This document shows, piece by piece, positions 34,030 through 41,895 of a stretch of DNA of 64,000 bases; within the stretch, counting starts at the first letter, position 1; each line of letters starts with the position of its first letter. Origin of the DNA: Stenotrophomonas sp. UBA7346 (GTDB lineage: Bacteria; Pseudomonadota; Gammaproteobacteria; Xanthomonadales; Xanthomonadaceae); NCBI GenBank assembly GCA_002471015.1, contig DKPB01000030.1:1-64000 (forward strand). Direction: 5' to 3'. The notes under the pieces are model-generated. The model was not told the DNA's origin. It saw nothing but the letters and a program-made list of their open reading frames with translations, and did no database searches. The translations under genes were made by a program, and so were the position numbers.

Positions 34030-34079
34030 CTGCCAGGAGGGCGGCCGCAGGGTCGCCCTCCCTCTTTGCGAGGACGAAG

Positions 34080-34346
34080 ATGGCAAAGCTGACCAAGGCC
34101 TTCCGGGGTGTCCCCGTTGGCGAGATCTACCCGATCCAATACCAGCCGGGCGACGAATGTCCGCCTGAACTGGAGGCAGGTGCCCGCGCGTCCGGCGCGC
34201 TGGCTGAAGGCAATCCCTCTGGAGGCCCCGGACAGGAAGACAAGGCGGAGCTTATCGCCAAGCTGGAAGCGGCTGGCATTGAGCACAAAAAGAGCTGGGG
34301 TGTGGACAAGCTCGCGGCCGCTCTGGCCGAAGGCAAGAAGGAGTAA
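34080..34346 (+). CDS. Small head-associated protein, unknown
   Basis: The 88-residue acidic protein (M-A-K-L-T-K-A-F-R-G-V-P...) ends in a helical L-I-A-K-L-E-A-A-G-I-E-H-K...W-G-V-D-K-L-A-A-A-L module, which resembles the short SAP/HeH-like C-terminal units seen in phage head decoration or assembly proteins. It lies between the capsid and the connector genes. Confidence 0.7.
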   Translation: MAKLTKAFRGVPVGEIYPIQYQPGDECPPELEAGARASGALAEGNPSGGPGQEDKAELIAKLEAAGIEHKKSWGVDKLAAALAEGKKE

Positions 34347-34349
34347 CCC

Positions 34350-34829
34350 ATGCCGCTGCTGACCATCGAGCAGTGCCGCCAACAATGTCGGGCAGACGGT
34401 GAGCACGATGACGCGCTTCTTGGCGACCTACTGGCATCTGCCGAGGACGCGGCGGCGGCATACCTCAACAGATCGTTGTATGCCGATCAGGAAGGGTTGG
34501 ATGCTGCACTGGATTCCCTGCCTGATGGCGCGGCCAATGCCTCCCAAGCGTACGAGACGGCGGCGGTTGAGGCGGCTGCGGAGGCTGGCACGGCCAAGGC
34601 AGCGGCCATCCTATCCGTAGCGGAAAGCCGGATGGGAGCGTGGCAGCTGCAGGCGGGCAGGATCATGGCAGGGATTGTGGCCAATGGCAGCATCCTGGCC
34701 GCGATCCGGCTAACGCTTGGGCACCTGTATGCCAACCGCGAGGATGTGGTGACGGGTGTATCGGTCGCGGAGTTGCCGCAAGGCGCTAAGGCCCTACTGC
34801 GGCCGTATCGGAGGGTGATGGGACCATGA
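34350..34829 (+). CDS. Head-tail connector protein (gp6-like)
   Basis: The 159-residue helical protein (M-P-L-L-T-I-E-Q-C-R...A-A-A-A-Y-L-N-R-S-L-Y) has the layout of HK97 gp6-type connectors (phage_gp6/DUF3199-like) that form the ring below the portal. The typical end region A-I-R-L-T-L-G-H-L-Y-A-N-R-E is visible. Overlaps the next gene by ATGA. Confidence 0.88.
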   Translation: MPLLTIEQCRQQCRADGEHDDALLGDLLASAEDAAAAYLNRSLYADQEGLDAALDSLPDGAANASQAYETAAVEAAAEAGTAKAAAILSVAESRMGAWQLQAGRIMAGIVANGSILAAIRLTLGHLYANREDVVTGVSVAELPQGAKALLRPYRRVMGP

Positions 34830-35176
34830 GAGCGGGCGAACTGAACCGGCGAATCCGTATCGAGCGTCCCGGGGCTGGGCAAGACGCAGCAGGGCAGCCG
34901 GTGCAGGGCTGGGAATTGGTCGATCACCTATGGGCGGGCATCGCCGGTGAGACAGGGTTGGGCGCGATCCGCTCCAGCCTGCAAGGCGGCGTTCCTGCGT
35001 CCATCGCGCGGTACAGCTTCAAGGTGCGGTTTGAGGCCATCAGCCGCCTGGGCATCGATGCGGGCATGCGAATCGTCTACGACGGCCTGATCTTCGACGT
35101 AAAGGGTGTTACGCGGGATCTGAAGGACAGGCAGGCGGCCTACATCTTGACCGAGCAGGGTGGGAACAGCGGATGA
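34826..35176 (+). CDS. Head closure protein (phage head-tail adaptor)
   Basis: The 116-residue beta-rich protein (M-R-A-G-E-L-N-R-R-I-R-I-E-R, W-E-L-V-D-H-L-W-A, Y-D-G-L-I-F-D-V-K-G-V) is of the SPP1 gp16/HK97 stopper type that seals the head after packaging. Four-base overlap with both neighbours. Confidence 0.9.
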   Translation: MRAGELNRRIRIERPGAGQDAAGQPVQGWELVDHLWAGIAGETGLGAIRSSLQGGVPASIARYSFKVRFEAISRLGIDAGMRIVYDGLIFDVKGVTRDLKDRQAAYILTEQGGNSG

Positions 35177-35676
35177 CCATCAAGGCGAACGTTGACTTCA
35201 AGGATGCCGTGGCAGGGCTGGACAAGCTGAGTGAAGTTCGCGCCAAGCTTGCCCGGTCCATGGCCGTCGCGGGCGGGAAGGTGCTTCGGGATGAGGCCAA
35301 GATGCGCGCGCCAGTGGGGACGGATGAAGGAGGCAGCAAGAATCCTGGCGGCCTTCAGCGATCCATCTACCTGGCCTACCGTGACAAGGCGTCTACGACC
35401 GCAAAGCAGGTCTATGCGGTCAGCTGGAACGCAAAGAAGGCCCCTCACGGGCACTTGATCGAGTTTGGGCACTGGCAGACCCACGCCCGCTACAAGGGCA
35501 AGGACGGCAACTGGTACATAGGCGCTCAGCTGGCGGCACCAAAGTGGGTTCCGGCAAAACCATTCCTACGTCCTGCGCTGGACAGCGGAATGGCCCTGGC
35601 GAAGGAGGCGATGCTGGCACGAGGGCGCGAACGATTGCCCGAGCTGCTGGCCGGGGGAGGTGCTGATGACCTATGA
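35173..35676 (+). CDS. HK97-gp10-type tail completion/neck protein
   Basis: The 167-residue protein has the HK97_gp10 pattern (V-L-R-D-E-A-K-M-R-A-P-V-G-T, then H-L-I-E-F-G-H and A-K-P-F-L-R-P-A-L). Such proteins act at the head-tail joint or tail end. Confidence 0.9.
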   Translation: MTIKANVDFKDAVAGLDKLSEVRAKLARSMAVAGGKVLRDEAKMRAPVGTDEGGSKNPGGLQRSIYLAYRDKASTTAKQVYAVSWNAKKAPHGHLIEFGHWQTHARYKGKDGNWYIGAQLAAPKWVPAKPFLRPALDSGMALAKEAMLARGRERLPELLAGGGADDL

Positions 35677-36022
35677 GGCCACCCTTTCGGGCCTGATTGG
35701 ACCGTTGCTGGACGGGAAGTTCTTCCCCGACGTTCCGCCAGATGCGCCGAAGTATCCCTGCGGCGTCTACCAGCAGGTCGGCGGCCAGTCGTTGTGGTTC
35801 CGCGAAGGCGCGATGCCAGGCCACAAGCACGCCCGCGTGCAGATCACGGTATGGGCTGAAACCCGACTGCAGGCCAACCAGCTGATGCGCCGGATAGAGG
35901 GAGCAATCTGCATCGGTCTGCGGAACGCGGAGCCGTTCGGCGCGATGGTCGGCGGCTACGAAGACGCAATCAAGAAATACAGCGCAAGACAAGACTTCGG
36001 GTTCTGGTATCCGGACCCGTGA
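35666..36022 (+). CDS. Tail terminator/completion protein (DUF3168-like)
   Basis: The 118-residue protein (T-Y-E-A-T-L-S-G-L-I-G-P-L-L, then P-C-G-V-Y-Q-Q-V, R-V-Q-I-T-V-W) fits the tail terminator slot (lambda U, DUF3168). ATG at 35666 follows GGGGGAGG and overlaps the previous gene by 11 bases. Confidence 0.82.
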   Translation: MTYEATLSGLIGPLLDGKFFPDVPPDAPKYPCGVYQQVGGQSLWFREGAMPGHKHARVQITVWAETRLQANQLMRRIEGAICIGLRNAEPFGAMVGGYEDAIKKYSARQDFGFWYPDP

Positions 36023-36035
36023 GCAACCACCACCG

Positions 36036-36057
36036 CCCGGCACTCGCCGGGTTTTTT
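36036..36057 (+). terminator. Intrinsic terminator inside the late operon
   Basis: Stem cccggc/gccggg with loop actc followed by six T, between the tail terminator and major tail genes. Confidence 0.8.
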
Positions 36058-36081
36058 ATTGACCCAGCGAGGTAATCAAGA

Positions 36082-36738
36082 ATGGCACTCAAGTTCCCGA
36101 ATGGTTCGGTGTTCGGCATCTCCACCGCGTTGTCTGCGGCCATCCCCGTATCGGCCATCTCCAATGCAAACCCGGCAGAGGCAACAGTCACGACTGGCGC
36201 GGTAGCGACCGATGACGTCCTGGTGATCGCATCGGGTTGGCCCCTCATCAACAACTCTGTCACCGTCGCAGGTGAGGTCAGTGCTGGTGACGTCCCATTG
36301 CGCGGCCTGGACACCTCCGACGTGACCCTGTTCCCAGCTGGCAAGGCAGCTGCGACCTTCTACAAGGCATCGAGCTTCGTGGATGTTGACCAGCAGGGCG
36401 ACCCGTCCACGTCGGGCGGCGAGTCGAAGGAGTGGACGGGCACGCTTCTGGAAGACCCCCTCGGGCGCGAGATCAGCATTCCGATTGGCCTCACGGCCGA
36501 GAAGCTGACCCTTCCGCTCTACTACGACCCGAAGAAGCCGTGGTATGCAGCCCTGAAGGCGGCGGCGGTTAAGCGCGCCCCGGTTGTCCTGCGGTGCAAG
36601 CTGTCTGACGGTGACGAAATCTACCGATACGGCTACTTGGCTTTCAACTCGAATCCGTCGATGAATGCCAACAACCCGATGCAAAATCAACTGACCTTCA
36701 CTTCGCAGGGTGAGGCAACGCTGGTGGAGGCTGAGTAA
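36082..36738 (+). CDS. Major tail tube protein
   Basis: The 218-residue protein fits the lambda V/HK97 tail tube slot; it has the beta-strand-rich composition and the conserved hairpin region S-K-E-W-T-G-T-L-L-E-D-P. It lies between the tail terminator and the G/T frameshift pair. ATG at 36082. Confidence 0.88.
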   Translation: MALKFPNGSVFGISTALSAAIPVSAISNANPAEATVTTGAVATDDVLVIASGWPLINNSVTVAGEVSAGDVPLRGLDTSDVTLFPAGKAAATFYKASSFVDVDQQGDPSTSGGESKEWTGTLLEDPLGREISIPIGLTAEKLTLPLYYDPKKPWYAALKAAAVKRAPVVLRCKLSDGDEIYRYGYLAFNSNPSMNANNPMQNQLTFTSQGEATLVEAE

Positions 36739-37046
36739 TGTTCAAGGTCAAAGCGCCGGAAGTGTTCGACGCAACCCTGACCATCGTTGGTCAGGGCCGA
36801 GAGCAGAAGCTGAAGCTCAAGTATCGCCACCTGCTCAAGGACGCCTATAAGGCGCTGGTAGACAAGCTGGCCGGGGGCGAGTTGACCCCGGCGCAAGTCA
36901 TCCTCGACATGGTCGCCGAGTGGGACGCGGACGTGGATCTGGATACCGAGGGCGTGGAACTGGCCCTGCAGCATCAGATCGGCTTGGATTCGGCCATCAT
37001 CCACGGCTATGCCCAGGCAGTGCAGGTCGCCCGCAAGGGAAACTGA
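36738..37046 (+). CDS. Tail assembly chaperone G
   Basis: The 102-residue protein is the short product of the frameshift pair, a chaperone that coats the tape measure during tail assembly. ATG overlaps the stop of the tail tube gene. The slippery heptamer GGGAAAC (37037-37043) lies directly before the TGA stop. Confidence 0.9.
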   Translation: MFKVKAPEVFDATLTIVGQGREQKLKLKYRHLLKDAYKALVDKLAGGELTPAQVILDMVAEWDADVDLDTEGVELALQHQIGLDSAIIHGYAQAVQVARKGN

Positions 37047-37363
37047 CAGAGGCGGTGGGGGCGATGTACTGGCGCGCCCCCACCGAGGCCGAGCTTGCAG
37101 GATCAGGCCTCAAGGCCAAGCACTTCCAGCCGCCCGAGGTTGACCTGTGGCCGGAGTGCGCCTTGCCTATCGAGATTTACAGCAGGGTCGCTACCCAGTG
37201 GCGCGTTGGTGCCGGTGGCCCAGTTGGCCTCGACTACGGTGTCGTCTTCTACGAGATGGATCGGGAGGGGCTTGAAGGTGAAAAACGGGACGAAGTGATG
37301 GCAGGCATCCGAGTGATCGAAGCGGCGGCTCTCGCGGAGTTCGCCTCGTCCAGTCAGAAGTAG
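36738..37363 (+). CDS. Tail assembly chaperone G-T, -1 frameshift product
   Basis: A -1 slip at GGGAAAC (37037-37043) moves ribosomes into a frame that is open to 37363 and adds about 106 residues (L-T-E-A-V-G-A-M-Y-W-R...). The extension (Y-S-R-V-A-T-Q-W-R-V-G-A-G-G-P-V-G-L-D-Y) has the DUF1799 pattern of T domains that bind tail tube subunits. The T segment has no good start of its own. Lambda uses GGGAAAG in the same place and makes the fusion at a few percent. Confidence 0.9.
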
Positions 37364-37404
37364 GTTTGCTACCATCGGCCCTCTAATGCAATGGGGCCTG
37401 AGAC

Positions 37405-37626
37405 GTGGCACTGATAAAATGCACGGAATGCGGGAAAGAAGTCAGCGATAAAGCGGTGGCTTGCCCGGGATGTGGCGCGCCGTTGCCGGTGAAGTCGTTG
37501 GTTCCGGATCAGCCCGGGAGTACTTCGGGGGCCTCCAGCCTGGCGCTGCTTGCAATGGTCATTGCAGGGCTCGGCTTAGCCGCATGGGCCGTAAAGTTCT
37601 GGATTGAGGCCCGTTCGGGCACTTGA
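37405..37626 (+). CDS. Zinc-ribbon membrane protein, probable moron
   Basis: The 73-residue protein starts with GTG and has two C-x-x-C pairs (K-C-T-E-C and A-C-P-G-C-G) of a zinc ribbon, a short linker, and a C-terminal transmembrane helix (about 45-66, L-A-L-L-A-M-V-I-A-G-L-G-L-A-A-W-A). It is inserted between T and the tape measure and followed by its own terminator. HK97 encodes its membrane superinfection-exclusion protein gp15 in the tail-gene region, so a similar role is possible. Confidence 0.75.
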   Translation: MALIKCTECGKEVSDKAVACPGCGAPLPVKSLVPDQPGSTSGASSLALLAMVIAGLGLAAWAVKFWIEARSGT

Positions 37627-37649
37627 TCCAGTGCGACGTTTATCGAACC

Positions 37650-37673
37650 AGCCCGCCGCTTGGCGGGCTTTTT
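37650..37673 (+). terminator. Intrinsic terminator before the tape measure gene
   Basis: Stem agcccgcc/ggcgggct with loop gctt followed by five T. Confidence 0.85.
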
Positions 37674-37691
37674 GTTGCCCAAAGGAAAGCC

Positions 37692-40529
37692 ATGACCGAT
37701 ACCCCCATCGGCACTGCTCGGATTGAGATCGAGGTTGACACCTCCCAGTTCGACTCGGCCATCACAGCGGCGAAGCGATCAGTTGCGGACATGTCCGCGT
37801 CCGCTCAGCAGCAGTACCAGCAATTGGCGGGCGCGGAAAAGCGTCGCATCGATACCATGATCAAGCAGGCCGACATTGTCGGCATGAACAAGGCGCAGCA
37901 GATTGCGTACTCGGCGGCTCTGCGCACAAGCGGCCCGTTGCTTGATGAGATCACAAGGAAACTTGCCAGGAATCAGACGGCAGCGCAGGGCGCTACCACC
38001 GAGCTGAATAAGTACGGCGTCAGCCTGAAGCAGCAGGCGGCCGCAATGCGTGGCGTGCCTGCGCAGATGACGGACATTTTCGTCAGCCTGCAGGGCGGGC
38101 AGCGGCCAATGACGGTCCTTCTGCAGCAAGGTGGCCAGCTGAAGGACATGTTCGGCGGCATCGTCCCCGCTGCGCAGGCTCTTGGAACGCAGCTTGCGGC
38201 CATGATCAACCCGGCAACGATAGCTGCAGGTGCATTGGCTGCCGTTGCGTACGCAGGCTACTCTGCTGTCGAGCAACAGGCTGCGTTCGAAAGGGTGCTG
38301 ATCAGCACCGGCGGCTATGCCGGAGTTGCAGCGGACGACTACCAGGAGCTTGTCGCGCGGCTTGATGCAGTGGCTGGCATATCTCGCGGGGGAGCTTCTG
38401 ATGCTCTGATGAAAGTCGCTGCATCGGGGAAATTCGCTGGCGAGCAGTTCGACATAGTGTCGCGCGCGGCCGCACGCATGAGTGTTTCGACGGGACAGGA
38501 AGTTGACAAGACCGTTTCCAAGTTCGAAGCGATTGCCAAGTCGCCTGTGGATGCCCTGCTGGAACTGACGAGCACGGAGCATTTCCTGACGCAGGCGCAG
38601 CTCGACCGAATTGTTGCCTTGGAGGATGAGGGGAGGAAGCAGGAAGCGGTAGCTGAGGCTGTCCGCATCTATGGATTCCATTTAGATGAGGTAGCCGAGA
38701 AGGCGGACGAAACTCTTTCGGTGCTTTCGAAGTGGTGGCGAGATGTCAAGGATGACACCTCGGCTGCATGGGGCGAAGTTGGCGTCTACATGCAACTGCT
38801 GGACCAGCTGATTGAGAAGCAGAGGCTCTCTAACTCGCTGTGGGCAGGTGGTGAGGTAAGTGCATCTGGCGCACTGCGCAGAGCCGGATTCGCCCAAGGG
38901 AATGCTGCATCGCTGATCCCTGATGGGTGGCTGTCATCAGGGGCAACCCTTGCCAACGCCCTTGGCAAACAATGGCTTCGCGGAAAAGTCGCTGACGGGG
39001 GCCTCCAGCAATTCCCCGCAACCTCCACATGGGACAACGCGATTGACCCTGTCGGGGCGAAGGAGGCAGTAGACAAGGCGCGCGAGGAGAGGAAAAAAGC
39101 TGAGGCTGAATGGGACAAGTGGCATGGGCAAAACCTCAGCAAGAAGGAAAAGCAGCAGGCTGAGGAAAAGCGGATTCAGGCGGCGGGCGACGCGCTGGGC
39201 AAGAAGCAGAGCGACATTGATGCGCAGATCGCAGCCTCGCGCCAGCGATTCGCGGAGTCAGAGAAGCGGTCGGCTGGGACAAAGGCGATTGATCCCACCA
39301 TCGCCCTTGCCCAGCGGATTAAGCAGCAGATCGCGTTGAACACGGAGCAGCTGCAGAGCGAGGCCAAGCTCACCACCAGTCAGCGGCTACGCATCCAGGT
39401 GGAGCAGGATTTGTTGAGCCTTGGTAGCAAGGCAAGCCCAGAGCGTCGCGCTCTACTGAACGCAATGCTGAAGGAGCTGGACGTCAGTGGAGATCTGGCA
39501 TCAGCGCATGAGCGCGAGGTCAAGGCCAAGGAGCAGCTGTCCAGGTTGAATGCTCAGATTGCTGTCAGTGAGGAGAACCGCCTTCGTGCCAACACCTTGG
39601 ACCTGATGGGCTACGGGCGAGGCGGTGACGCTGTGGACATGCTTCGGCGGCAGTTGGACATTAGCCGTGAATACGAAGAAGGGCTGAGGCAACTTCGGGA
39701 TCGCGGCGTGGCGGAGGATTCGGAGTCATGGACCCAGCAGGAGGCTGCGCTTCGGGCAAGCCGTGAACGCATGCTGGAGGTGGAGCGGGACTTCCAGAAC
39801 CAGCGCTTGGCCTTGATGGCTGACTGGCGAGTGGGGGCGAATGCAGCCCTTGAGGACTACCTGTTCTCTGCAGCAGACGTGGCGAGCCAATCCCGCGACA
39901 TGTTCGCCAATGCCTTCGGAGCTGCAGAGGATTCAATCGTCCAGTTTGTGAAGACCGGCAAGCTGTCGTTCTCCGACCTGGCTGACTCGATTATTTCCGA
40001 TCTTGCCCGTATTGCGGCCAAGCAGATGATCACCGGCTTGTTCGGCAACATGATGGCTGGATGGATGGGGGGCGGGGTGACGGCAACTGGCAATTCCTTG
40101 GTCAGCAGTGGGACGCAGGGCATCAACGCGGGGTTGTCGGCCGGACTGACTCCCCATGCGAAGGGTGGCGTCTACGACTCGCCAAGCCTGTCTGCATACT
40201 CTGGCGGGGTCTACAACAGCCCGCAGCTCTTCGCTTTCGCCAAGGGGGCGGGGGTGTTTGGTGAGGCTGGACCGGAGGCGATTATGCCGCTTAGGCGCGG
40301 TAGCGATGGCCGCTTGGGAGTGGCGGCGACAGGGGGCGGCGCGCAGCAGATCAGGATCGAAGTCGAGAACAAGGGCGAGCCGGTGAGGGCATCTGCCACC
40401 GCCCAGCGCCAGCCGGATGGCTCAACGCTGATTAAGATGGTTATCGACGCTTGGGCTGATGACTTCTCAAGTGGCGGGAAGACTTTGTCAGCGGTTAAGT
40501 CCCGCTTGGACGTTCAGGAGCGCGTGTAA
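37692..40529 (+). CDS. Tail tape measure protein
   Basis: The 945-residue protein is the longest tail gene before the tip and sets tail length. It is largely helical with long coiled coils (about 470-720), a G/A-rich hydrophobic region (about 175-235) and a lambda H-like C-terminal section (F-S-D-L-A-D-S-I-I-S-D-L-A-R-I-A-A-K-Q). ATG at 37692 follows AAAGGAAAG. A tail of roughly 140 nm would follow from the usual 0.15 nm per residue. Confidence 0.93.
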   Translation: MTDTPIGTARIEIEVDTSQFDSAITAAKRSVADMSASAQQQYQQLAGAEKRRIDTMIKQADIVGMNKAQQIAYSAALRTSGPLLDEITRKLARNQTAAQGATTELNKYGVSLKQQAAAMRGVPAQMTDIFVSLQGGQRPMTVLLQQGGQLKDMFGGIVPAAQALGTQLAAMINPATIAAGALAAVAYAGYSAVEQQAAFERVLISTGGYAGVAADDYQELVARLDAVAGISRGGASDALMKVAASGKFAGEQFDIVSRAAARMSVSTGQEVDKTVSKFEAIAKSPVDALLELTSTEHFLTQAQLDRIVALEDEGRKQEAVAEAVRIYGFHLDEVAEKADETLSVLSKWWRDVKDDTSAAWGEVGVYMQLLDQLIEKQRLSNSLWAGGEVSASGALRRAGFAQGNAASLIPDGWLSSGATLANALGKQWLRGKVADGGLQQFPATSTWDNAIDPVGAKEAVDKAREERKKAEAEWDKWHGQNLSKKEKQQAEEKRIQAAGDALGKKQSDIDAQIAASRQRFAESEKRSAGTKAIDPTIALAQRIKQQIALNTEQLQSEAKLTTSQRLRIQVEQDLLSLGSKASPERRALLNAMLKELDVSGDLASAHEREVKAKEQLSRLNAQIAVSEENRLRANTLDLMGYGRGGDAVDMLRRQLDISREYEEGLRQLRDRGVAEDSESWTQQEAALRASRERMLEVERDFQNQRLALMADWRVGANAALEDYLFSAADVASQSRDMFANAFGAAEDSIVQFVKTGKLSFSDLADSIISDLARIAAKQMITGLFGNMMAGWMGGGVTATGNSLVSSGTQGINAGLSAGLTPHAKGGVYDSPSLSAYSGGVYNSPQLFAFAKGAGVFGEAGPEAIMPLRRGSDGRLGVAATGGGAQQIRIEVENKGEPVRASATAQRQPDGSTLIKMVIDAWADDFSSGGKTLSAVKSRLDVQERV

Positions 40530-40885
40530 TGGCTGAGTTCCCAACCTACGCCCAGATCCTGACCGATGGATTCACCGAATCCTTTGACCCCGCTGTCGAA
40601 CGTACCGACATGGAGCGCGGCGTGCCTAAGCAGCGCCTGATCAACACTCAGGTGCTGGTGAAACTCAATGCGAGGCTGCTCTTTCGCTCGGCTGCAGACG
40701 TTGATGCCTTTGAGGCGTGGTACTTCGATGCCATCAAGCGGATCGGCTGGTTCCAGATGAAGCATCCAAGAACCGGGGCAACAATCACTGCCCGCTTTGA
40801 AGGCGGCAGCATTGGGAGCCTCTCTCCATTGGCCCCTAGGTTCTACATCGCCAGTCGCAGCGTGGTAATGGAATACCTCCGCTGA
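40529..40885 (+). CDS. Minor tail protein, lambda M-like position
   Basis: The 118-residue protein starts at the stop of the tape measure gene (TAATG overlap). It has the composition of phage minor tail proteins (F-E-A-W-Y-F-D-A-I, then F-Q-M-K-H-P-R-T-G). Position equals lambda M; direct similarity not claimed. Confidence 0.8.
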   Translation: MAEFPTYAQILTDGFTESFDPAVERTDMERGVPKQRLINTQVLVKLNARLLFRSAADVDAFEAWYFDAIKRIGWFQMKHPRTGATITARFEGGSIGSLSPLAPRFYIASRSVVMEYLR

Positions 40886-40907
40886 CCCACAGCTACCCCG
40901 ACCCACG

Positions 40908-40930
40908 GCCCGCATGCGCGGGCTTTGTCG
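40908..40930 (+). terminator. Weak intrinsic terminator between M- and L-like genes
   Basis: Hairpin gcccgc-atgc-gcgggc followed by tttgtcgttt. Confidence 0.5.
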
Positions 40931-40945
40931 TTTCTGGAATCTAGA

Positions 40946-41407
40946 ATGACCACATTTCTCGAGCGCCGCCAGCGCGTCACTGACACCACGGGCACGCTGC
41001 TGTTCCTGGAAGTCAGCGCACCGTCATTTGCCGACACCCTGCGCATCGTCAACGACACCCAGAACTGGACTAGCAACGGCATCGAGTACATCGGCGTGCC
41101 GTTCGGCTTCAAGCTGCCAGATGACGTGTCCGGGCAGACGCCGCGCGCGGTCCTGACGCTGGACAACATTGGCCGGGGCATCACAGACGACCTGGAGAGC
41201 CTGCAGCCCTACGACGTGGTCAGGGCCAAGCTGATGATCAGCGACCGAGCAGACCCAGACGTTATCGAGCGGGTCTACATCCTGCCCATCACCCAAGTCT
41301 CCGTGAACACCAAGACGGCAACCGCGCAGTGCGGCTATGACGCGGTGATGCGCCAGCAAGCCGTGCGCCTGCGCTACAACCCGTTCAACTCACCTGGAGC
41401 GTTCTGA
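40946..41407 (+). CDS. Tail tip protein, DUF1833 family (L-like position)
   Basis: The 153-residue protein has the DUF1833 pattern (L-F-L-E-V-S-A-P-S-F, then I-G-V-P-F-G-F-K-L-P-D and Y-N-P-F-N-S-P). It occupies the place of lambda L, part of the tail tip complex. ATG at 40946. Confidence 0.82.
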   Translation: MTTFLERRQRVTDTTGTLLFLEVSAPSFADTLRIVNDTQNWTSNGIEYIGVPFGFKLPDDVSGQTPRAVLTLDNIGRGITDDLESLQPYDVVRAKLMISDRADPDVIERVYILPITQVSVNTKTATAQCGYDAVMRQQAVRLRYNPFNSPGAF

Positions 41408-41895
41408 TGGAAAGGGTCAGTGCGATTGAGTCTCACATGCCCGCAGGCGTCAGCAGGGTACTCATTCCCCAGTACGTGGAGCAGCTCGTTTACCGTCCAC
41501 CGGCATCGGTGAAGGATCTGGATCGCTTTGTTGGTATCCCTTATGACGAAGCGACGCTCGACTGCGCCGATTTCGTTTTGCGTGTGCAGAAAGAGTTTTT
41601 TCTGCGTGACGTGTCCTTGCCGTCAAGCCGCCCACGCGGTGTAGCTGGGCAGGCGGCCATCGGAGAGCTGTCCAGGCCCTTTGCGCAACGGACGGAGACG
41701 CCGCAGGACGGCGACCTGGTGCTGATGATAGAGCACGGACAGAAGCGCCCCGGCCATGTTGGGGTGTACTTCTGGGTGGCGCACGAAGCTTGGGTACTCC
41801 ACAGCAATGAGCGAAACGGGTGCAGTGTGATGCACCGCGTCCGTGACCTGCCCGACTTCGGGCTACGTATCGAAGGAACATATTCATGGGTCTGA
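41407..41895 (+). CDS. Tail tip NlpC/P60-like peptidase (K-like)
   Basis: The 162-residue protein has the papain-like residues of NlpC/P60 enzymes: cysteine in L-D-C-A-D-F-V, histidine in G-H-V-G-V-Y-F and a polar residue in H-S-N-E-R-N-G. Such tail enzymes open peptidoglycan locally during DNA entry. It overlaps the J-like gene by ten bases. Confidence 0.85.
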   Translation: MERVSAIESHMPAGVSRVLIPQYVEQLVYRPPASVKDLDRFVGIPYDEATLDCADFVLRVQKEFFLRDVSLPSSRPRGVAGQAAIGELSRPFAQRTETPQDGDLVLMIEHGQKRPGHVGVYFWVAHEAWVLHSNERNGCSVMHRVRDLPDFGLRIEGTYSWV

